From positions 62,001 through 126,000 of the forward strand of contig CAJUAK010000005.1 of assembly GCA_910584385.1 (NCBI GenBank): a DNA stretch of 64,000 nucleotides, written 5' to 3'. The notes under the pieces are model-generated. The model was not told the DNA's origin, made no database searches, and saw only the letters and a list, made by a program, of their open reading frames with translations. Each line of letters opens with the position of its first letter. Positions within the stretch are counted from its first letter, which is position 1. A program made the position numbers and the translations under genes. Of this stretch, positions 26,574 to 34,647 are shown piece after piece. Origin of the DNA: an uncultured Alphaproteobacteria bacterium. GTDB lineage: Bacteria; Pseudomonadota; Alphaproteobacteria; RF32; CAG-239.

Positions 26574-28904
26574 ATGGCAGTGAAAAAAGAAAAATATCCG
26601 GTTCTTCCCTTAAGGGATATTGTGGTTTATCCTAAAATGATTGTGCCTTTGTTTGTGGGGCGGGAAAGGTCTATCCGCGCTTTGCAAGAGGTTATTGACA
26701 GCGATAAAAGCATTATCCTGGCAACACAGAAGGATGCTTCTGTCGAAGATCCGACGGAAGATGATATCTACCATATTGGAACATTGGGAACTATTTTGCA
26801 GCTTCTGCGCCTTCCTGACGGAACGGTCAAAGTTTTGGTGGAAGGGACAGAAAGGGTCAAAATAGAAAACTTTTTGAACAATGACGCTTTCTTGGAAGCC
26901 AATGCTTCTATCCTGTTGGCGCCCAAAGATAAAGATGATGAGCTGGAAGCTTTGGTCCGGGCTGTTTTGAGCCAGTTTGAGGAATATGTGAAGCTTTCAA
27001 AGAAAACGCCGCCGGAGGCCCTTATGGCGGTTAATCAGATTGAAGATTACGGCAAGCTGGCTGACACGATTGCTTCGCACCTGTCTTTAAAAATAGCCGA
27101 TAAACAAGCTTTGCTCGAGGCTGCGGGGTTAAAAGAAAGGTTTGAAAAAATCTTAGGGCTGATGGATGGCGAAATTGCCCTGATGGAAGTTGAAAACCGG
27201 ATTAAAAACCGCGTAAAAAAACAGATGGAAAAAAGCCAGAAGGAATATTACCTCAATGAGCAAATGAAGGCCATTCAAAAAGAACTCGGCGACGGCGATG
27301 AAGATTCTGAAATTGCGCATTATAATGAAAAGATTAAAAAGGCGCGCCTTTCTAAAGAAGCCAAAGAAAAAGCCCAGGATGAACTCCGCAAGCTGAAATC
27401 AATGAGCGGAATGTCTTCAGAGGCGACGGTTGTGCGCAATTATTTGGACACGCTGCTTGAATTGCCTTGGAAAAAACGTTCAAAGGTCAACAAAGATTTG
27501 AGCAAAGCGTTAGAAATCCTTGAGGCTGACCATTACGGGCTGGACAAGGTTAAAGAACGTATTGTGGAATATCTTGCCGTGCAGGCGAGGGCAGATAAAA
27601 TTAAAGGCCCGATTTTGTGCCTGGTCGGCCCTCCGGGCGTGGGCAAGACTTCCCTTGGAAAATCCATTGCCCGGGCAACGGGGCGCAGTTTTATCCGCGC
27701 TTCGCTCGGCGGCATGCGCGATGAAGCGGAAATCCGCGGGCACCGCCGCACTTATATCGGTTCTATGCCGGGCAAAATTATTAAAGGCATGAAAAAAGCA
27801 GGTACATCAAATCCTTTGTTCCTGTTGGATGAGATCGACAAGCTGGGCAATGATTACCGCGGCGATCCGAGTTCGGCACTGTTGGAAGTTTTAGACCCTG
27901 AGCAAAATTCGTCATTCAACGACCATTATTTGGAAGTGGATTATGATTTGTCGGATGTTATGTTTGTAACCACGGCGAATTCTTTGGATATGCCCCAGCC
28001 GTTGCTGGACAGAATGGAAATTATCCGTTTATCCGGTTATACGGAAGATGAGAAGATAGAAATTTCCAAACGGCACCTTATTCCCAAGATATTTAAGGAA
28101 AATGCCGTTAAGGCCAGCGAGCTTGAGATTAAGGATGATGCCATCCGCGATATTATCCGTTATTATACCAGAGAAGCCGGCGTGCGCAATCTGGAACGCG
28201 AAATTTCTAAAATCGCCCGCAAGTCGGTTAAAGAGATTTTGCTTAACGGCGATAAAAAGCTTGTGGTTGATTCTAAAAACCTGGAAAAATATCTCGGCGT
28301 TATCAAGTACCGTTTTGGCGAAGCCGAAAGAGAAGACCATGTCGGCGTAACGACAGGTTTGGCTTGGACAGAAGTCGGCGGCGATATCTTATTTATCGAA
28401 GCCGTTGACATGCCCGGAAAAGGCGTTGTCAAACAAACGGGAAAATTAGGCGAGGTTATGAAAGAATCTATTGAGACGGCGTATTCTGTCGTTCGTTCTC
28501 ATGCCAAAGATTTGGAAATTGATCCGGAAGTGTTTGAAAAAACGGATATCCATGTCCATGTTCCCGAAGGCGCAACGCCTAAAGACGGCCCTTCTGCCGG
28601 TATTGCAATGTATACGACGCTGGTTTCGGTTCTGACTAAAACCCCCGTACGCAAGGATGTTGCCATGACCGGGGAAATTACGCTGCAGGGCAGGGTTCTT
28701 CCCATTGGCGGATTGAAAGAAAAGCTGTTGTCGGCTTTGCGCGGCGGAATTAAAACCGTCCTTATTCCTAAAGATAATGAAAAGGATTTGGCTGAGATTC
28801 CGGATAATGTCAAAGAAGGCATGAAGATTATTCCGGTTTCGGAAGTTTCGGAAGTTTTGAAACATGCTTTGAATTATGACAAGAAGCCGAAGAAAAAGAA
28901 ATAA
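26574..28904 (+). CDS. lon: ATP-dependent protease Lon
   Basis: Lon is a hexameric cytosolic AAA+ serine protease that removes misfolded and regulatory proteins, including many antitoxins. The 776-residue protein has the N-terminal substrate domain (YPVLPLRDIVVYPKMIVPLF), the coiled segment with KEYYLNEQMKAIQKELG, the AAA+ module (Walker A VGPPGVGKTSLGKS near residue 350, then LLDEIDKLG) and the protease domain. The catalytic Ser lies in PKDGPSAGIAM near residue 672, with the Lys in IGGLKEKLL. A lysine-rich tail ends the protein. It is a single-gene transcript with its own promoter and a downstream hairpin. Confidence 0.98.
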   Translation: MAVKKEKYPVLPLRDIVVYPKMIVPLFVGRERSIRALQEVIDSDKSIILATQKDASVEDPTEDDIYHIGTLGTILQLLRLPDGTVKVLVEGTERVKIENFLNNDAFLEANASILLAPKDKDDELEALVRAVLSQFEEYVKLSKKTPPEALMAVNQIEDYGKLADTIASHLSLKIADKQALLEAAGLKERFEKILGLMDGEIALMEVENRIKNRVKKQMEKSQKEYYLNEQMKAIQKELGDGDEDSEIAHYNEKIKKARLSKEAKEKAQDELRKLKSMSGMSSEATVVRNYLDTLLELPWKKRSKVNKDLSKALEILEADHYGLDKVKERIVEYLAVQARADKIKGPILCLVGPPGVGKTSLGKSIARATGRSFIRASLGGMRDEAEIRGHRRTYIGSMPGKIIKGMKKAGTSNPLFLLDEIDKLGNDYRGDPSSALLEVLDPEQNSSFNDHYLEVDYDLSDVMFVTTANSLDMPQPLLDRMEIIRLSGYTEDEKIEISKRHLIPKIFKENAVKASELEIKDDAIRDIIRYYTREAGVRNLEREISKIARKSVKEILLNGDKKLVVDSKNLEKYLGVIKYRFGEAEREDHVGVTTGLAWTEVGGDILFIEAVDMPGKGVVKQTGKLGEVMKESIETAYSVVRSHAKDLEIDPEVFEKTDIHVHVPEGATPKDGPSAGIAMYTTLVSVLTKTPVRKDVAMTGEITLQGRVLPIGGLKEKLLSALRGGIKTVLIPKDNEKDLAEIPDNVKEGMKIIPVSEVSEVLKHALNYDKKPKKKK

Positions 28905-28946
28905 GCCTTAAGCTTTGCATGGCGGAGACTTTGCGTAGCGGAGAAT

Positions 28947-28973
28947 CGGAAACGGTTTTCCGCTTTTTCTTTT
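28947..28973 (+). terminator. Terminator after lon
   Basis: CGGAAA (28947-28952) pairs with TTTCCG (28957-28962) around CGGT and is followed by CTTTTTCTTTT. The stem is short but the T-run is good. The remaining bases up to the HU promoter at 29109 hold no recognisable gene. Confidence 0.6.
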
Positions 28974-29108
28974 AAAAGAATCGCAGGGATTTTCTTGATT
29001 TCCCGATGATTCGCTGTGCATAAGCCTGTTTTTGCGGCTTTGCGTTGCAAAAAAGGCGGCTTTTTATGTGGAAAAGTCAAGTTTTCAGCGGAAAAGCAAC
29101 GTTTTTAT

Positions 29109-29137
29109 TTGACAGCGGAAGAAATAACCGCTTAAAT
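29109..29137 (+). promoter_or_regulatory. Promoter of the HU gene
   Basis: A consensus TTGACA (29109-29114), an exact 17-base spacer and TTAAAT (29132-29137). It is among the best promoters in the window, as expected for an abundant protein. Transcription should start near 29144. Confidence 0.75.
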
Positions 29138-29142
29138 TTTCT

Positions 29143-29167
29143 CATGACAGTAATTATTACAGTCATG
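29143..29167 (+). promoter_or_regulatory. Operator-like dyad over the HU transcription start
   Basis: The 12-base arms CATGACAGTAAT and ATTACAGTCATG flank a single T and are inverted repeats apart from one symmetrical mismatch. The dyad begins six bases after the -10 element, where a bound repressor would block initiation. The regulator is unknown. Confidence 0.55.
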
Positions 29168-29203
29168 TTGGTTTATAACTTTTATTTAGAGGGAGTCCTC
29201 ACA

Positions 29204-29476
29204 GTGAATAAAAACGAATTGATTACTAGCATTGCTAGCGAAACCGGCCTTACAAAAACTGATTCTGCTAAGGCTTTGGATGCTTTTATTTCTTCTATCA
29301 CCGGCGCTTTGAAGAAAGGTGATGAAGTTCGTTTGGTCGGTTTTGGTACTTTTGCAGTATCTAAGCGCGCAGCTACTACCGGCCGCAATCCTCGCACTGG
29401 CGCAGCTATCAAAATTCCGGCTCGCAAACAAGCTAAATTTAAAGCTGGTAAAGCTCTGCAGGATTCTGTAAACTAA
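29204..29476 (+). CDS. DNA-binding protein HU
   Basis: A 90-residue HU-type nucleoid protein: NKNELITSIASETGLTKTDS, ALDAFISSITGALKKGDEV and the DNA-wrapping arm GRNPRTGAAIKIPARKQAKF. HU dimers bend DNA and organise the chromosome. Translation starts at GTG (29204) behind GAGGGAG. The open frame runs back to 29045, but that segment contains the promoter and dyad, so it is leader. A single HU with no beta/alpha duplication is seen here. Confidence 0.95.
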   Translation: MNKNELITSIASETGLTKTDSAKALDAFISSITGALKKGDEVRLVGFGTFAVSKRAATTGRNPRTGAAIKIPARKQAKFKAGKALQDSVN

Positions 29477-29484
29477 TTTAAGTT

Positions 29485-29516
29485 AAGAACCGGTTATCTG
29501 CCGGTTCTTTTTTTTA
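29485..29516 (+). terminator. Terminator of the HU gene
   Basis: Perfect 9-bp arms AAGAACCGG (29485-29493) and CCGGTTCTT (29501-29509) are followed by a run of seven further T. Confidence 0.92.
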
Positions 29517-29529
29517 GTTTAAGACAATA

Positions 29530-29564
29530 AAAGCGAAATTCTTTTTTGGAATTTCGCTTTTTTG
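29530..29564. terminator. Bidirectional terminator, mainly for the CoA-transferase operon
   Basis: Perfect 12-bp arms AAAGCGAAATTC (29530-29541) and GAATTTCGCTTT (29549-29560). On the minus strand it lies just after the stop of the subunit B gene, and on the plus strand it backs up the HU terminator. Confidence 0.8.
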
Positions 29565-29568
29565 TTGG

Positions 29569-30234
29569 TTAAGCGGCTTGCGCCAGCATATCTTCGGGAA
29601 TAATCAAGTCTGCTTCAACCGTGGAAGTAATGTCTTCTAATGAAAACAGCGGGTTGATTTCCTTTAGCAAAAGCCCATCCGGCGTTACTTCCAAAACGCA
29701 GCGTTCAGTAATGATTAAGTCAACTTCATGAGCCGCTGTCAGAGGCAAGGTGCACTTTTTCATGATTTTAATTTTATTCTTTGCAAGGTGCTCCATTGCG
29801 ACGATAACCTTTTTTGCCCCGACAAGCAAATCCATTGCGCCGCCCATGCCCGGCACAAAGGCGCCGGGGACCATCCAGTTTGCGATATTTCCTTCCTCAT
29901 CGACCTGCAAAGCGCCTAAAACAGTTGTATTGACATGCCCGCCGCGAATCATGGTAAATGACATAGCCGTATCAAAGAACACTGCGCCGGGGACTGTTGT
30001 TACAGGAAGGCCTCCGGCGTTTGTAATCCTTTCATTCTCTTCTCCGGGGCGCGGGGTGGGGCCAACGCCAATCATGCCGTTTTCAGATTGTATCATAACG
30101 TGGACGGAAGAGGGAATATAATTGGCGGCTTCCGTGGGTAGCCCGATGCCTAATGTAACATAATCGCCCTCATGCAGTTCTTTAGCCACTCTTTTCGCGA
30201 TGATTTCCCTGATTTGTTCTTTGCTTAATTCCAT
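29569..30234 (-). CDS. 3-oxoacid/acetate CoA-transferase subunit B
   Basis: The beta subunit (about 221 residues) of a family I CoA-transferase, which moves CoA between acyl groups such as acetate and acetoacetate or butyrate. The catalytic glutamate lies in the conserved SENGMIGVGP, followed by GGHVNTTVLGALQVD and MVPGAFVPGMGGAMDLLVGA, all diagnostic. The start at 30234 (MELSKEQIREIIAKRVA) has AGGA upstream; an ATG at 30243 is possible. It follows subunit A by 16 bases. In an anaerobe it probably serves short-chain acid metabolism, but no thiolase or dehydrogenase lies nearby. Confidence 0.92.
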   Translation of the reverse strand: MELSKEQIREIIAKRVAKELHEGDYVTLGIGLPTEAANYIPSSVHVMIQSENGMIGVGPTPRPGEENERITNAGGLPVTTVPGAVFFDTAMSFTMIRGGHVNTTVLGALQVDEEGNIANWMVPGAFVPGMGGAMDLLVGAKKVIVAMEHLAKNKIKIMKKCTLPLTAAHEVDLIITERCVLEVTPDGLLLKEINPLFSLEDITSTVEADLIIPEDMLAQAA

Positions 30235-30250
30235 TTTATTCATCCTGATG

Positions 30251-30892
30251 TCAGATAACGATATAATCAATAAAAATTCCCGGAATGGTTATCGTGTTGG
30301 GATTAAGGCTGTCTTCTAAAAATTCTTCAGCCTCTACGATAACCGTTTTTGCGGCGGTTGCCATAACCGTGTTAAAATTGCGGGTGGAACCTTCCAGATA
30401 TACATTGCCAAACTTGTCAACTTTTGTGCCGTAAATAATTGCAAAATCCGCAGTAAGCGGTTTTTCCAGCAAATAGTCTTTTCCGTCTATGCTGATTATT
30501 TGTTTGTCTTTCGCAACAACAGTCCCTATGCCGGTTGGGGTAAGAATGCCGCCCAGGCCGGCGCCGCCAGCGCGAATCCTCTCCACCAGTGTCCCCATGG
30601 GGACGAGTTCGACTTCCAGTTCGCCGTCATGCAGTTGTTTCCCGGTTTCAGGGTTTGTTCCGATATGGGTAACAATCGCTTTTCTAATTTGTTTGTTGCT
30701 GATTAATTTTCCTCGGTCGTGCTCCGGATAAGATGTGTCATTGGCGATTAGCGTTAATCCGCCGGTTTTATATTCGGTAAGCGCATCAATTGTTTTTACG
30801 GGGCTTCCGCATTTAAGAAACCCGCCAATCATTATGGAGGAGCCGCTTTTAACTAATTTAGCCGCCTCTGTAGCTGTAATCTTTTTTTTCAA
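30251..30892 (-). CDS. 3-oxoacid/acetate CoA-transferase subunit A
   Basis: The alpha subunit (213 residues), with the family segments SSIMIGGFLKCGSPVKTIDAL, LTLIANDTSYPEHDRGKLI, ELEVELVPMGTLVERIRAGG and GIGGV-like GILTPTGIGTVVA. The open frame extends to 31261, through the antisense of tRNA-Val, which cannot be coding. The TTG at 30892, behind GAAGGG, gives a start (KKKITATEAAKLVKSG) matching the known family N-terminus. An ATG at 30925 is the alternative. It forms a two-gene operon with subunit B and ends at the shared terminator near 29545. Confidence 0.92.
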   Translation of the reverse strand: MKKKITATEAAKLVKSGSSIMIGGFLKCGSPVKTIDALTEYKTGGLTLIANDTSYPEHDRGKLISNKQIRKAIVTHIGTNPETGKQLHDGELEVELVPMGTLVERIRAGGAGLGGILTPTGIGTVVAKDKQIISIDGKDYLLEKPLTADFAIIYGTKVDKFGNVYLEGSTRNFNTVMATAAKTVIVEAEEFLEDSLNPNTITIPGIFIDYIVI

Positions 30893-31039
30893 GTTTGACC
30901 CTTCTTTTACTGATTTGGCGGGCATTATAACAAAAAAATATGAAAAGTACAATATTAATAATAGCCCCGGACAAACGCTCTTCAGTTTATTGATATTAAA
31001 TGATTTTCTAAAAAAAATGATTTTTATGGAATTTTTTGC

Positions 31040-31068
31040 TTGATTATTTATTTTTGTGAGTGTATAAA
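31040..31068 (+). promoter_or_regulatory. Promoter of tRNA-Val
   Basis: TTGATT (31040-31045), a 17-base spacer and TATAAA (31063-31068), ending 18 bases before the mature tRNA. Confidence 0.7.
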
Positions 31069-31086
31069 CTCTCTTGTTAAACGGAT

Positions 31087-31162
31087 GGGAGTTTAGCTCA
31101 GCTGGAAGAGCATCTCGTTTACACCGAGAGGGTCGGGAGTTCGAACCTCTCAACTCCCACCA
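31087..31162 (+). tRNA. tRNA-Val (anticodon UAC)
   Basis: The 76-base gene has acceptor GGGAGTT/AACTCCC, discriminator A and an encoded CCA. The anticodon arm TCTCG-TTTACAC-CGAGA gives UAC (reads GUA and related valine codons). D arm AGCTCAGCTGGAAGAGC and T arm GGGAGTTCGAACCTCTC are standard. Confidence 0.97.
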
Positions 31163-31168
31163 ATCAAA

Positions 31169-31192
31169 GCCTCCTTCGGGAGGCTTTTTTTT
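31169..31192 (+). terminator. Terminator of tRNA-Val
   Basis: GCCTCC-TTCG-GGAGGC (31169-31184), a UUCG tetraloop hairpin, followed by eight T. It starts six bases after the tRNA CCA. Confidence 0.93.
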
Positions 31193-31199
31193 GTGTATA

Positions 31200-31236
31200 G
31201 ATACCCCCCGGCTAGGCCGGGGGGTATCTTTTTTTA
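31200..31236 (+). terminator. Second, very stable terminator-like hairpin
   Basis: Perfect 13-bp arms GATACCCCCCGGC (31200-31212) and GCCGGGGGGTATC (31216-31228) around a TAG loop, then a run of eight T. It directly follows the tRNA terminator, making a tandem barrier before the FtsK-like gene. The G/C block is unusual in this AT-leaning DNA. Confidence 0.85.
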
Positions 31237-31356
31237 AATAAAAACGGTTTGTGAAAATCACCGGGGAGTTATGTAGATTTAAAATTTCCTTAACCTTCTA
31301 TAAAGCAAAGGCGGATATTATTTCTATAATAGAAAATTGTTATTTATGGAGAAGGC

Positions 31357-32559
31357 ATGCAAAAGATAGAGGAAGTTTTAAGCCATTACGGCGTGTCGGG
31401 GAAGGTCGTTGCAATTCATGAAGGCCCTTTGGTCAAGCAAATTGAATTTTTACCGGACCCCGGAACAAAAATGAAAAATATTACATCATCTCTTGATGAT
31501 ATTGCCCGGGAACTTGCTGCGCCGTCTTTGCGTTTGGAGGCGATTGAAGAAAACGGTACCATCGGTTTCGAATTGCCTGCCGAAACAATGAAAAGCGTAG
31601 ATTTTCTTTCTTTGCTGCCATCTTCGGAATTTCTGGCGGCGAAAGGGGCACTGCCAATTATTTTGGGTGTGGATATTAGCGGGCGCCCTGTTATTGCCGA
31701 TTTGGCAAAAATGCCGCACCTTTTGGTGGCCGGGACAACCGGTTCGGGAAAATCCGTCGGGCTTAACAGTTTTATCCTTTCTTTAATTGCAAAAAAGCAG
31801 CCAGAAGACTTGAAGTTTGTGTTAATCGACCCGAAAAGGATAGAATTTGGCATTTATAATAATCAAAAATATCTTTTAACGCCGGTTGTTACTGAAATGG
31901 GCGAAGCTTCTGCGGCTTTGTCATTATTGGCGGAAGAAATGGAACGCCGCTACGCTTTATTTGAAGAAAACCTGGTTAAAAATATTGGCGAATATAACGA
32001 ATCTGCGGGGCATCTTCCTTATATCGTTTGCGTAATTGATGAGTTTGCCGATTTGATGTCTTATGATAAGAAAACATCCGCCATTGTCCAAAGGCTGGCG
32101 CAAAAAGCCAGGGCTGCGGGAATTCATCTCATTTTAGCGACCCAACGTCCCTCGGTTGATGTAGTAACCGGCGTTATAAAAGCTAATTTTCCGACCCGCT
32201 TGTCCTATAAAGTGGCAAGTGCTGCAGATTCCCGTACGATTTTGGATGCTGCCGGCGCGGAAAAGCTTATCGGGCGCGGTGATGCCTTATATTTGGCCGC
32301 TGATGGAAATTTGCAGAGAATACACGGCGCATATGTCGACAATGCCGGAATTGATAAGATCTTGGCTCCTTATCGGGCAGAAATCAAACCATTGAAGCTC
32401 AAAATGGAAAGTAAACCTGCCAATCAGAAAAGTGAAAAAAGCTTTTTTAGAAAAATGTGGGATTTTTGGAGTTCCCTACGCCAAAGAGACCGGAAAATGA
32501 TTATAAACGGCATAATGTTTTTGGCAGGCTTTGTCAGCGGTAAAAAGAAAAGGAGATAG
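31357..32559 (+). CDS. Short FtsK/SpoIIIE-type DNA translocase
   Basis: A 400-residue ATPase matching the motor core of FtsK/SpoIIIE. Residues 1-110 match the alpha domain (SHYGVSGKVVAIHEGPLVKQ, LPIILGVDISGRPVIADLA). Walker A GTTGSGKSVG is at 126-135, VLIDPKRIEF follows, Walker B is VCVIDEFADLM (about 226), and ILATQRPSVDVVTGVIKANF is canonical. It lacks the four N-terminal membrane helices and the long linker of FtsK, and the C-terminal gamma winged helix. It ends instead in a basic linker and one hydrophobic segment (MIINGIMFLAGFVSG) followed by KKKRR. AGAAGG precedes the ATG. It may be a paralogue of a full FtsK elsewhere. Confidence 0.88.
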   Translation: MQKIEEVLSHYGVSGKVVAIHEGPLVKQIEFLPDPGTKMKNITSSLDDIARELAAPSLRLEAIEENGTIGFELPAETMKSVDFLSLLPSSEFLAAKGALPIILGVDISGRPVIADLAKMPHLLVAGTTGSGKSVGLNSFILSLIAKKQPEDLKFVLIDPKRIEFGIYNNQKYLLTPVVTEMGEASAALSLLAEEMERRYALFEENLVKNIGEYNESAGHLPYIVCVIDEFADLMSYDKKTSAIVQRLAQKARAAGIHLILATQRPSVDVVTGVIKANFPTRLSYKVASAADSRTILDAAGAEKLIGRGDALYLAADGNLQRIHGAYVDNAGIDKILAPYRAEIKPLKLKMESKPANQKSEKSFFRKMWDFWSSLRQRDRKMIINGIMFLAGFVSGKKKRR

Positions 32560-32561
32560 AA

Positions 32562-32855
32562 ATGCATTTAATCATATTAGGGCTTTTGCTTTATGTCATA
32601 TTTGCGGAATGGCGGAACATGAAACAAGCCGCCGCTTTGAAAGATTTGGAAAAGAAGCTTGAAAAATATAAAAAAGATAAAACATTATGGTACTCGGGCG
32701 TTTTGCCTGCGGCTGACAAAATGTGCCTGTTTGAAGAAGCCAAAGGCGGCTATGCCTTGTCCTCTTTGGATGATAAGCGCTGGCTTAAAAACGGAGAAGC
32801 CGATTTTTTGAAAATCAGCCGTTGGATTTATATTGACGACTTGAAAAATTTATAA
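32562..32855 (+). CDS. Small membrane-anchored protein, unknown
   Basis: A 97-residue protein not recognised. It has one N-terminal hydrophobic helix (LIILGLLLYVIFAEW), a short charged coiled stretch (LKDLEKKLEKYKKDK) and a soluble tail. AGGAGAT precedes the ATG, two bases after the FtsK-like stop, so both are translated from one mRNA and may work together at the membrane. The orientation and role are unknown. Confidence 0.7.
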   Translation: MHLIILGLLLYVIFAEWRNMKQAAALKDLEKKLEKYKKDKTLWYSGVLPAADKMCLFEEAKGGYALSSLDDKRWLKNGEADFLKISRWIYIDDLKNL

Positions 32856-32907
32856 GCTTGCAAAAATATTTTTAAAGGGATATCTTTTGGAGAAAGGAGA
32901 ATATAAA

Positions 32908-33165
32908 ATGGAAAATAAAGTTGCGGTTTTGGCGATTATTGTTGAAGACATGAATTCTGTTGAAGAATTAAATGCCGTTTTGCATGATTATTCTTCTTAT
33001 ATTATCGGCCGGATGGGAATTCCATACAGATGCAGGGGAATTAACGTGATCAGCGTGGCTTTTGATGCGCCGCACGATATTATCAGCGCTGTGGCCGGAA
33101 AAATCGGAAGGCTTAAGGGCGTCTGCGCAAAAACGGCTTATGCCGGCATGCCGGAAGCCGAATAG
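32908..33165 (+). CDS. TM1266-type iron-only hydrogenase system regulator
   Basis: An 85-residue ACT-like protein of the TM1266 family, which occurs beside [FeFe]-hydrogenase maturation genes and is thought to regulate them. Supporting segments are VAVLAIIVEDMNSVEELNAV, SSYIIGRMGIPYRCRGINVI and VAGKIGRLKGVCAKTAYAG. The ATG at 32908 follows AAAGGAG; the longer frame from 32887 adds only leader sequence. It is followed by hydG after 54 bases, the usual partner. The regulated ligand or target is unknown. Confidence 0.85.
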   Translation: MENKVAVLAIIVEDMNSVEELNAVLHDYSSYIIGRMGIPYRCRGINVISVAFDAPHDIISAVAGKIGRLKGVCAKTAYAGMPEAE

Positions 33166-33219
33166 TATTTGTTAACTGACGGGGAAGTTTATTCTGACCC
33201 ATAAGAGAAAGGTGTGGAG

Positions 33220-34638
33220 ATGTATGATCCGAAATCTTCCAAAGCGGAAGAATTTATTTGCCATGAAGAAATTTTGGCCTCTATGGAATATGCCGAAAAA
33301 AACAAAAATAATTTACAGCTTATTGATGAAATTTTAGAAAAAGCACGTTTGCGCAAAGGGCTTTCCCATCGGGAAGCGGCTGTTTTGCTTGATTGTAACA
33401 TACCTGAAAAAAATGCTGAAATTTATGCTTTGGCAGAACAGATAAAAAAAGACTTTTACGGCAACAGAATTGTCCTTTTTGCGCCGCTTTACCTTTCAAA
33501 CTACTGCGTTAATGGCTGTGTTTATTGCCCATATCATGCTAAAAACAAGCATATTCCCCGCAAGAAAATGACGCAGGAAGAAATCAGGAAAGAAGTTATC
33601 GCCCTCCAGGATATGGGACATAAGAGACTGGCTTTGGAAGCCGGGGAAGATCCGGTTAATAACCCGATTGAATATATATTGGAATCCATCAAAACCATTT
33701 ACGGAATTAAGCATAAAAACGGCGCCATCCGCCGCGTAAATGTTAATATTGCAGCAACGACGGTCGAAAATTATCGCAAATTGCATGAAGCAGGTATCGG
33801 AACCTATATTCTTTTTCAGGAAACATATAATAAAGAATCTTATGAAAAACTTCACCCAACCGGGCCAAAGCATAATTATACCTGGCATACGGAAGCTATG
33901 GACCGGGCGATGGCCGGCGGCATTGACGATGTGGGCTTGGGCGTTTTGTTTGGCCTGGAATCATACCGTTACGAGTTTTCAGGAATTTTGATGCATGCCG
34001 AACATCTTGAAGCAGCCTTCGGCGTTGGCCCGCATACGATTTCAGTGCCGAGAATCCGCCGGGCGGATGACATTGATCCTGATGCGTTTGATAATGGCAT
34101 TGACGATGATACTTTTGCAAAGATTGTTGCCTGTATCCGTATTGCGGTTCCTTATACCGGAATGATTGTTTCCACAAGAGAAAGCCAAAAGACAAGGGAG
34201 CGGGTTTTGCATTTGGGAATATCCCAAATCAGCGGCGGTTCAAAAACAAGCGTCGGCGGTTATAGCGAACCAGAACCGGAAGATGAGAGCTCTGCCCAGT
34301 TTGACATCAGCGATAAACGTACATTGGACGAGGTTATTAAATGGCTGATGGAGATGGGATATATCCCGAGTTTCTGTACGGCTTGTTACAGGGAAGGGCG
34401 CACAGGCGACAGATTTATGGAATTATGCAAAAGCAAACAGATTCAAAACTGCTGCCATCCCAATGCTTTGATGACACTGAAAGAATATCTGGTTGATTAT
34501 GCCAGCCCTGAAACCAGAGCAATCGGCGAAAAACTTATTCAGTCGGAACTTGGCAGCATTCCCAAGGAGAAAGTTAAAGAAGTCGTTATTGACCGCCTGG
34601 GCAAGATTGAGGATGGCAAACGGGATTTCTATTTTTAG
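33220..34638 (+). CDS. hydG: [FeFe]-hydrogenase maturase HydG
   Basis: HydG is a radical-SAM tyrosine lyase that makes the CO and CN ligands of the [FeFe]-hydrogenase H-cluster. The 472-residue protein has the radical-SAM motif CVNGCVYC (CxxxCxxC), the tyrosine-lyase barrel (RLALEAGEDP, LFQETYNKESYEKLHPTGPK, SVPRIRRADD) and the C-terminal auxiliary-cluster cysteines in FCTACYREGR and NCCHPN. The N-terminus before the motif is normal. The ATG at 33220 is chosen because AAAGG lies seven bases upstream; a GTG at 33214 is also open. HydE, HydF and the hydrogenase itself are not in the window, so they must be elsewhere if the pathway is complete. Confidence 0.95.
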   Translation: MYDPKSSKAEEFICHEEILASMEYAEKNKNNLQLIDEILEKARLRKGLSHREAAVLLDCNIPEKNAEIYALAEQIKKDFYGNRIVLFAPLYLSNYCVNGCVYCPYHAKNKHIPRKKMTQEEIRKEVIALQDMGHKRLALEAGEDPVNNPIEYILESIKTIYGIKHKNGAIRRVNVNIAATTVENYRKLHEAGIGTYILFQETYNKESYEKLHPTGPKHNYTWHTEAMDRAMAGGIDDVGLGVLFGLESYRYEFSGILMHAEHLEAAFGVGPHTISVPRIRRADDIDPDAFDNGIDDDTFAKIVACIRIAVPYTGMIVSTRESQKTRERVLHLGISQISGGSKTSVGGYSEPEPEDESSAQFDISDKRTLDEVIKWLMEMGYIPSFCTACYREGRTGDRFMELCKSKQIQNCCHPNALMTLKEYLVDYASPETRAIGEKLIQSELGSIPKEKVKEVVIDRLGKIEDGKRDFYF

Positions 34639-34647
34639 AGAGGAAAC

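Noticed and set aside
29045..29203. N-terminal extension of the HU frame
   Set aside because: The segment contains a consensus promoter and the dyad, and HU proteins start at the GTG at 29204 with a good ribosome binding site.
30893..31261. N-terminal extension of CoA-transferase subunit A
   Set aside because: It runs through the antisense of tRNA-Val and its terminator; family alignment puts the start at the TTG at 30892.
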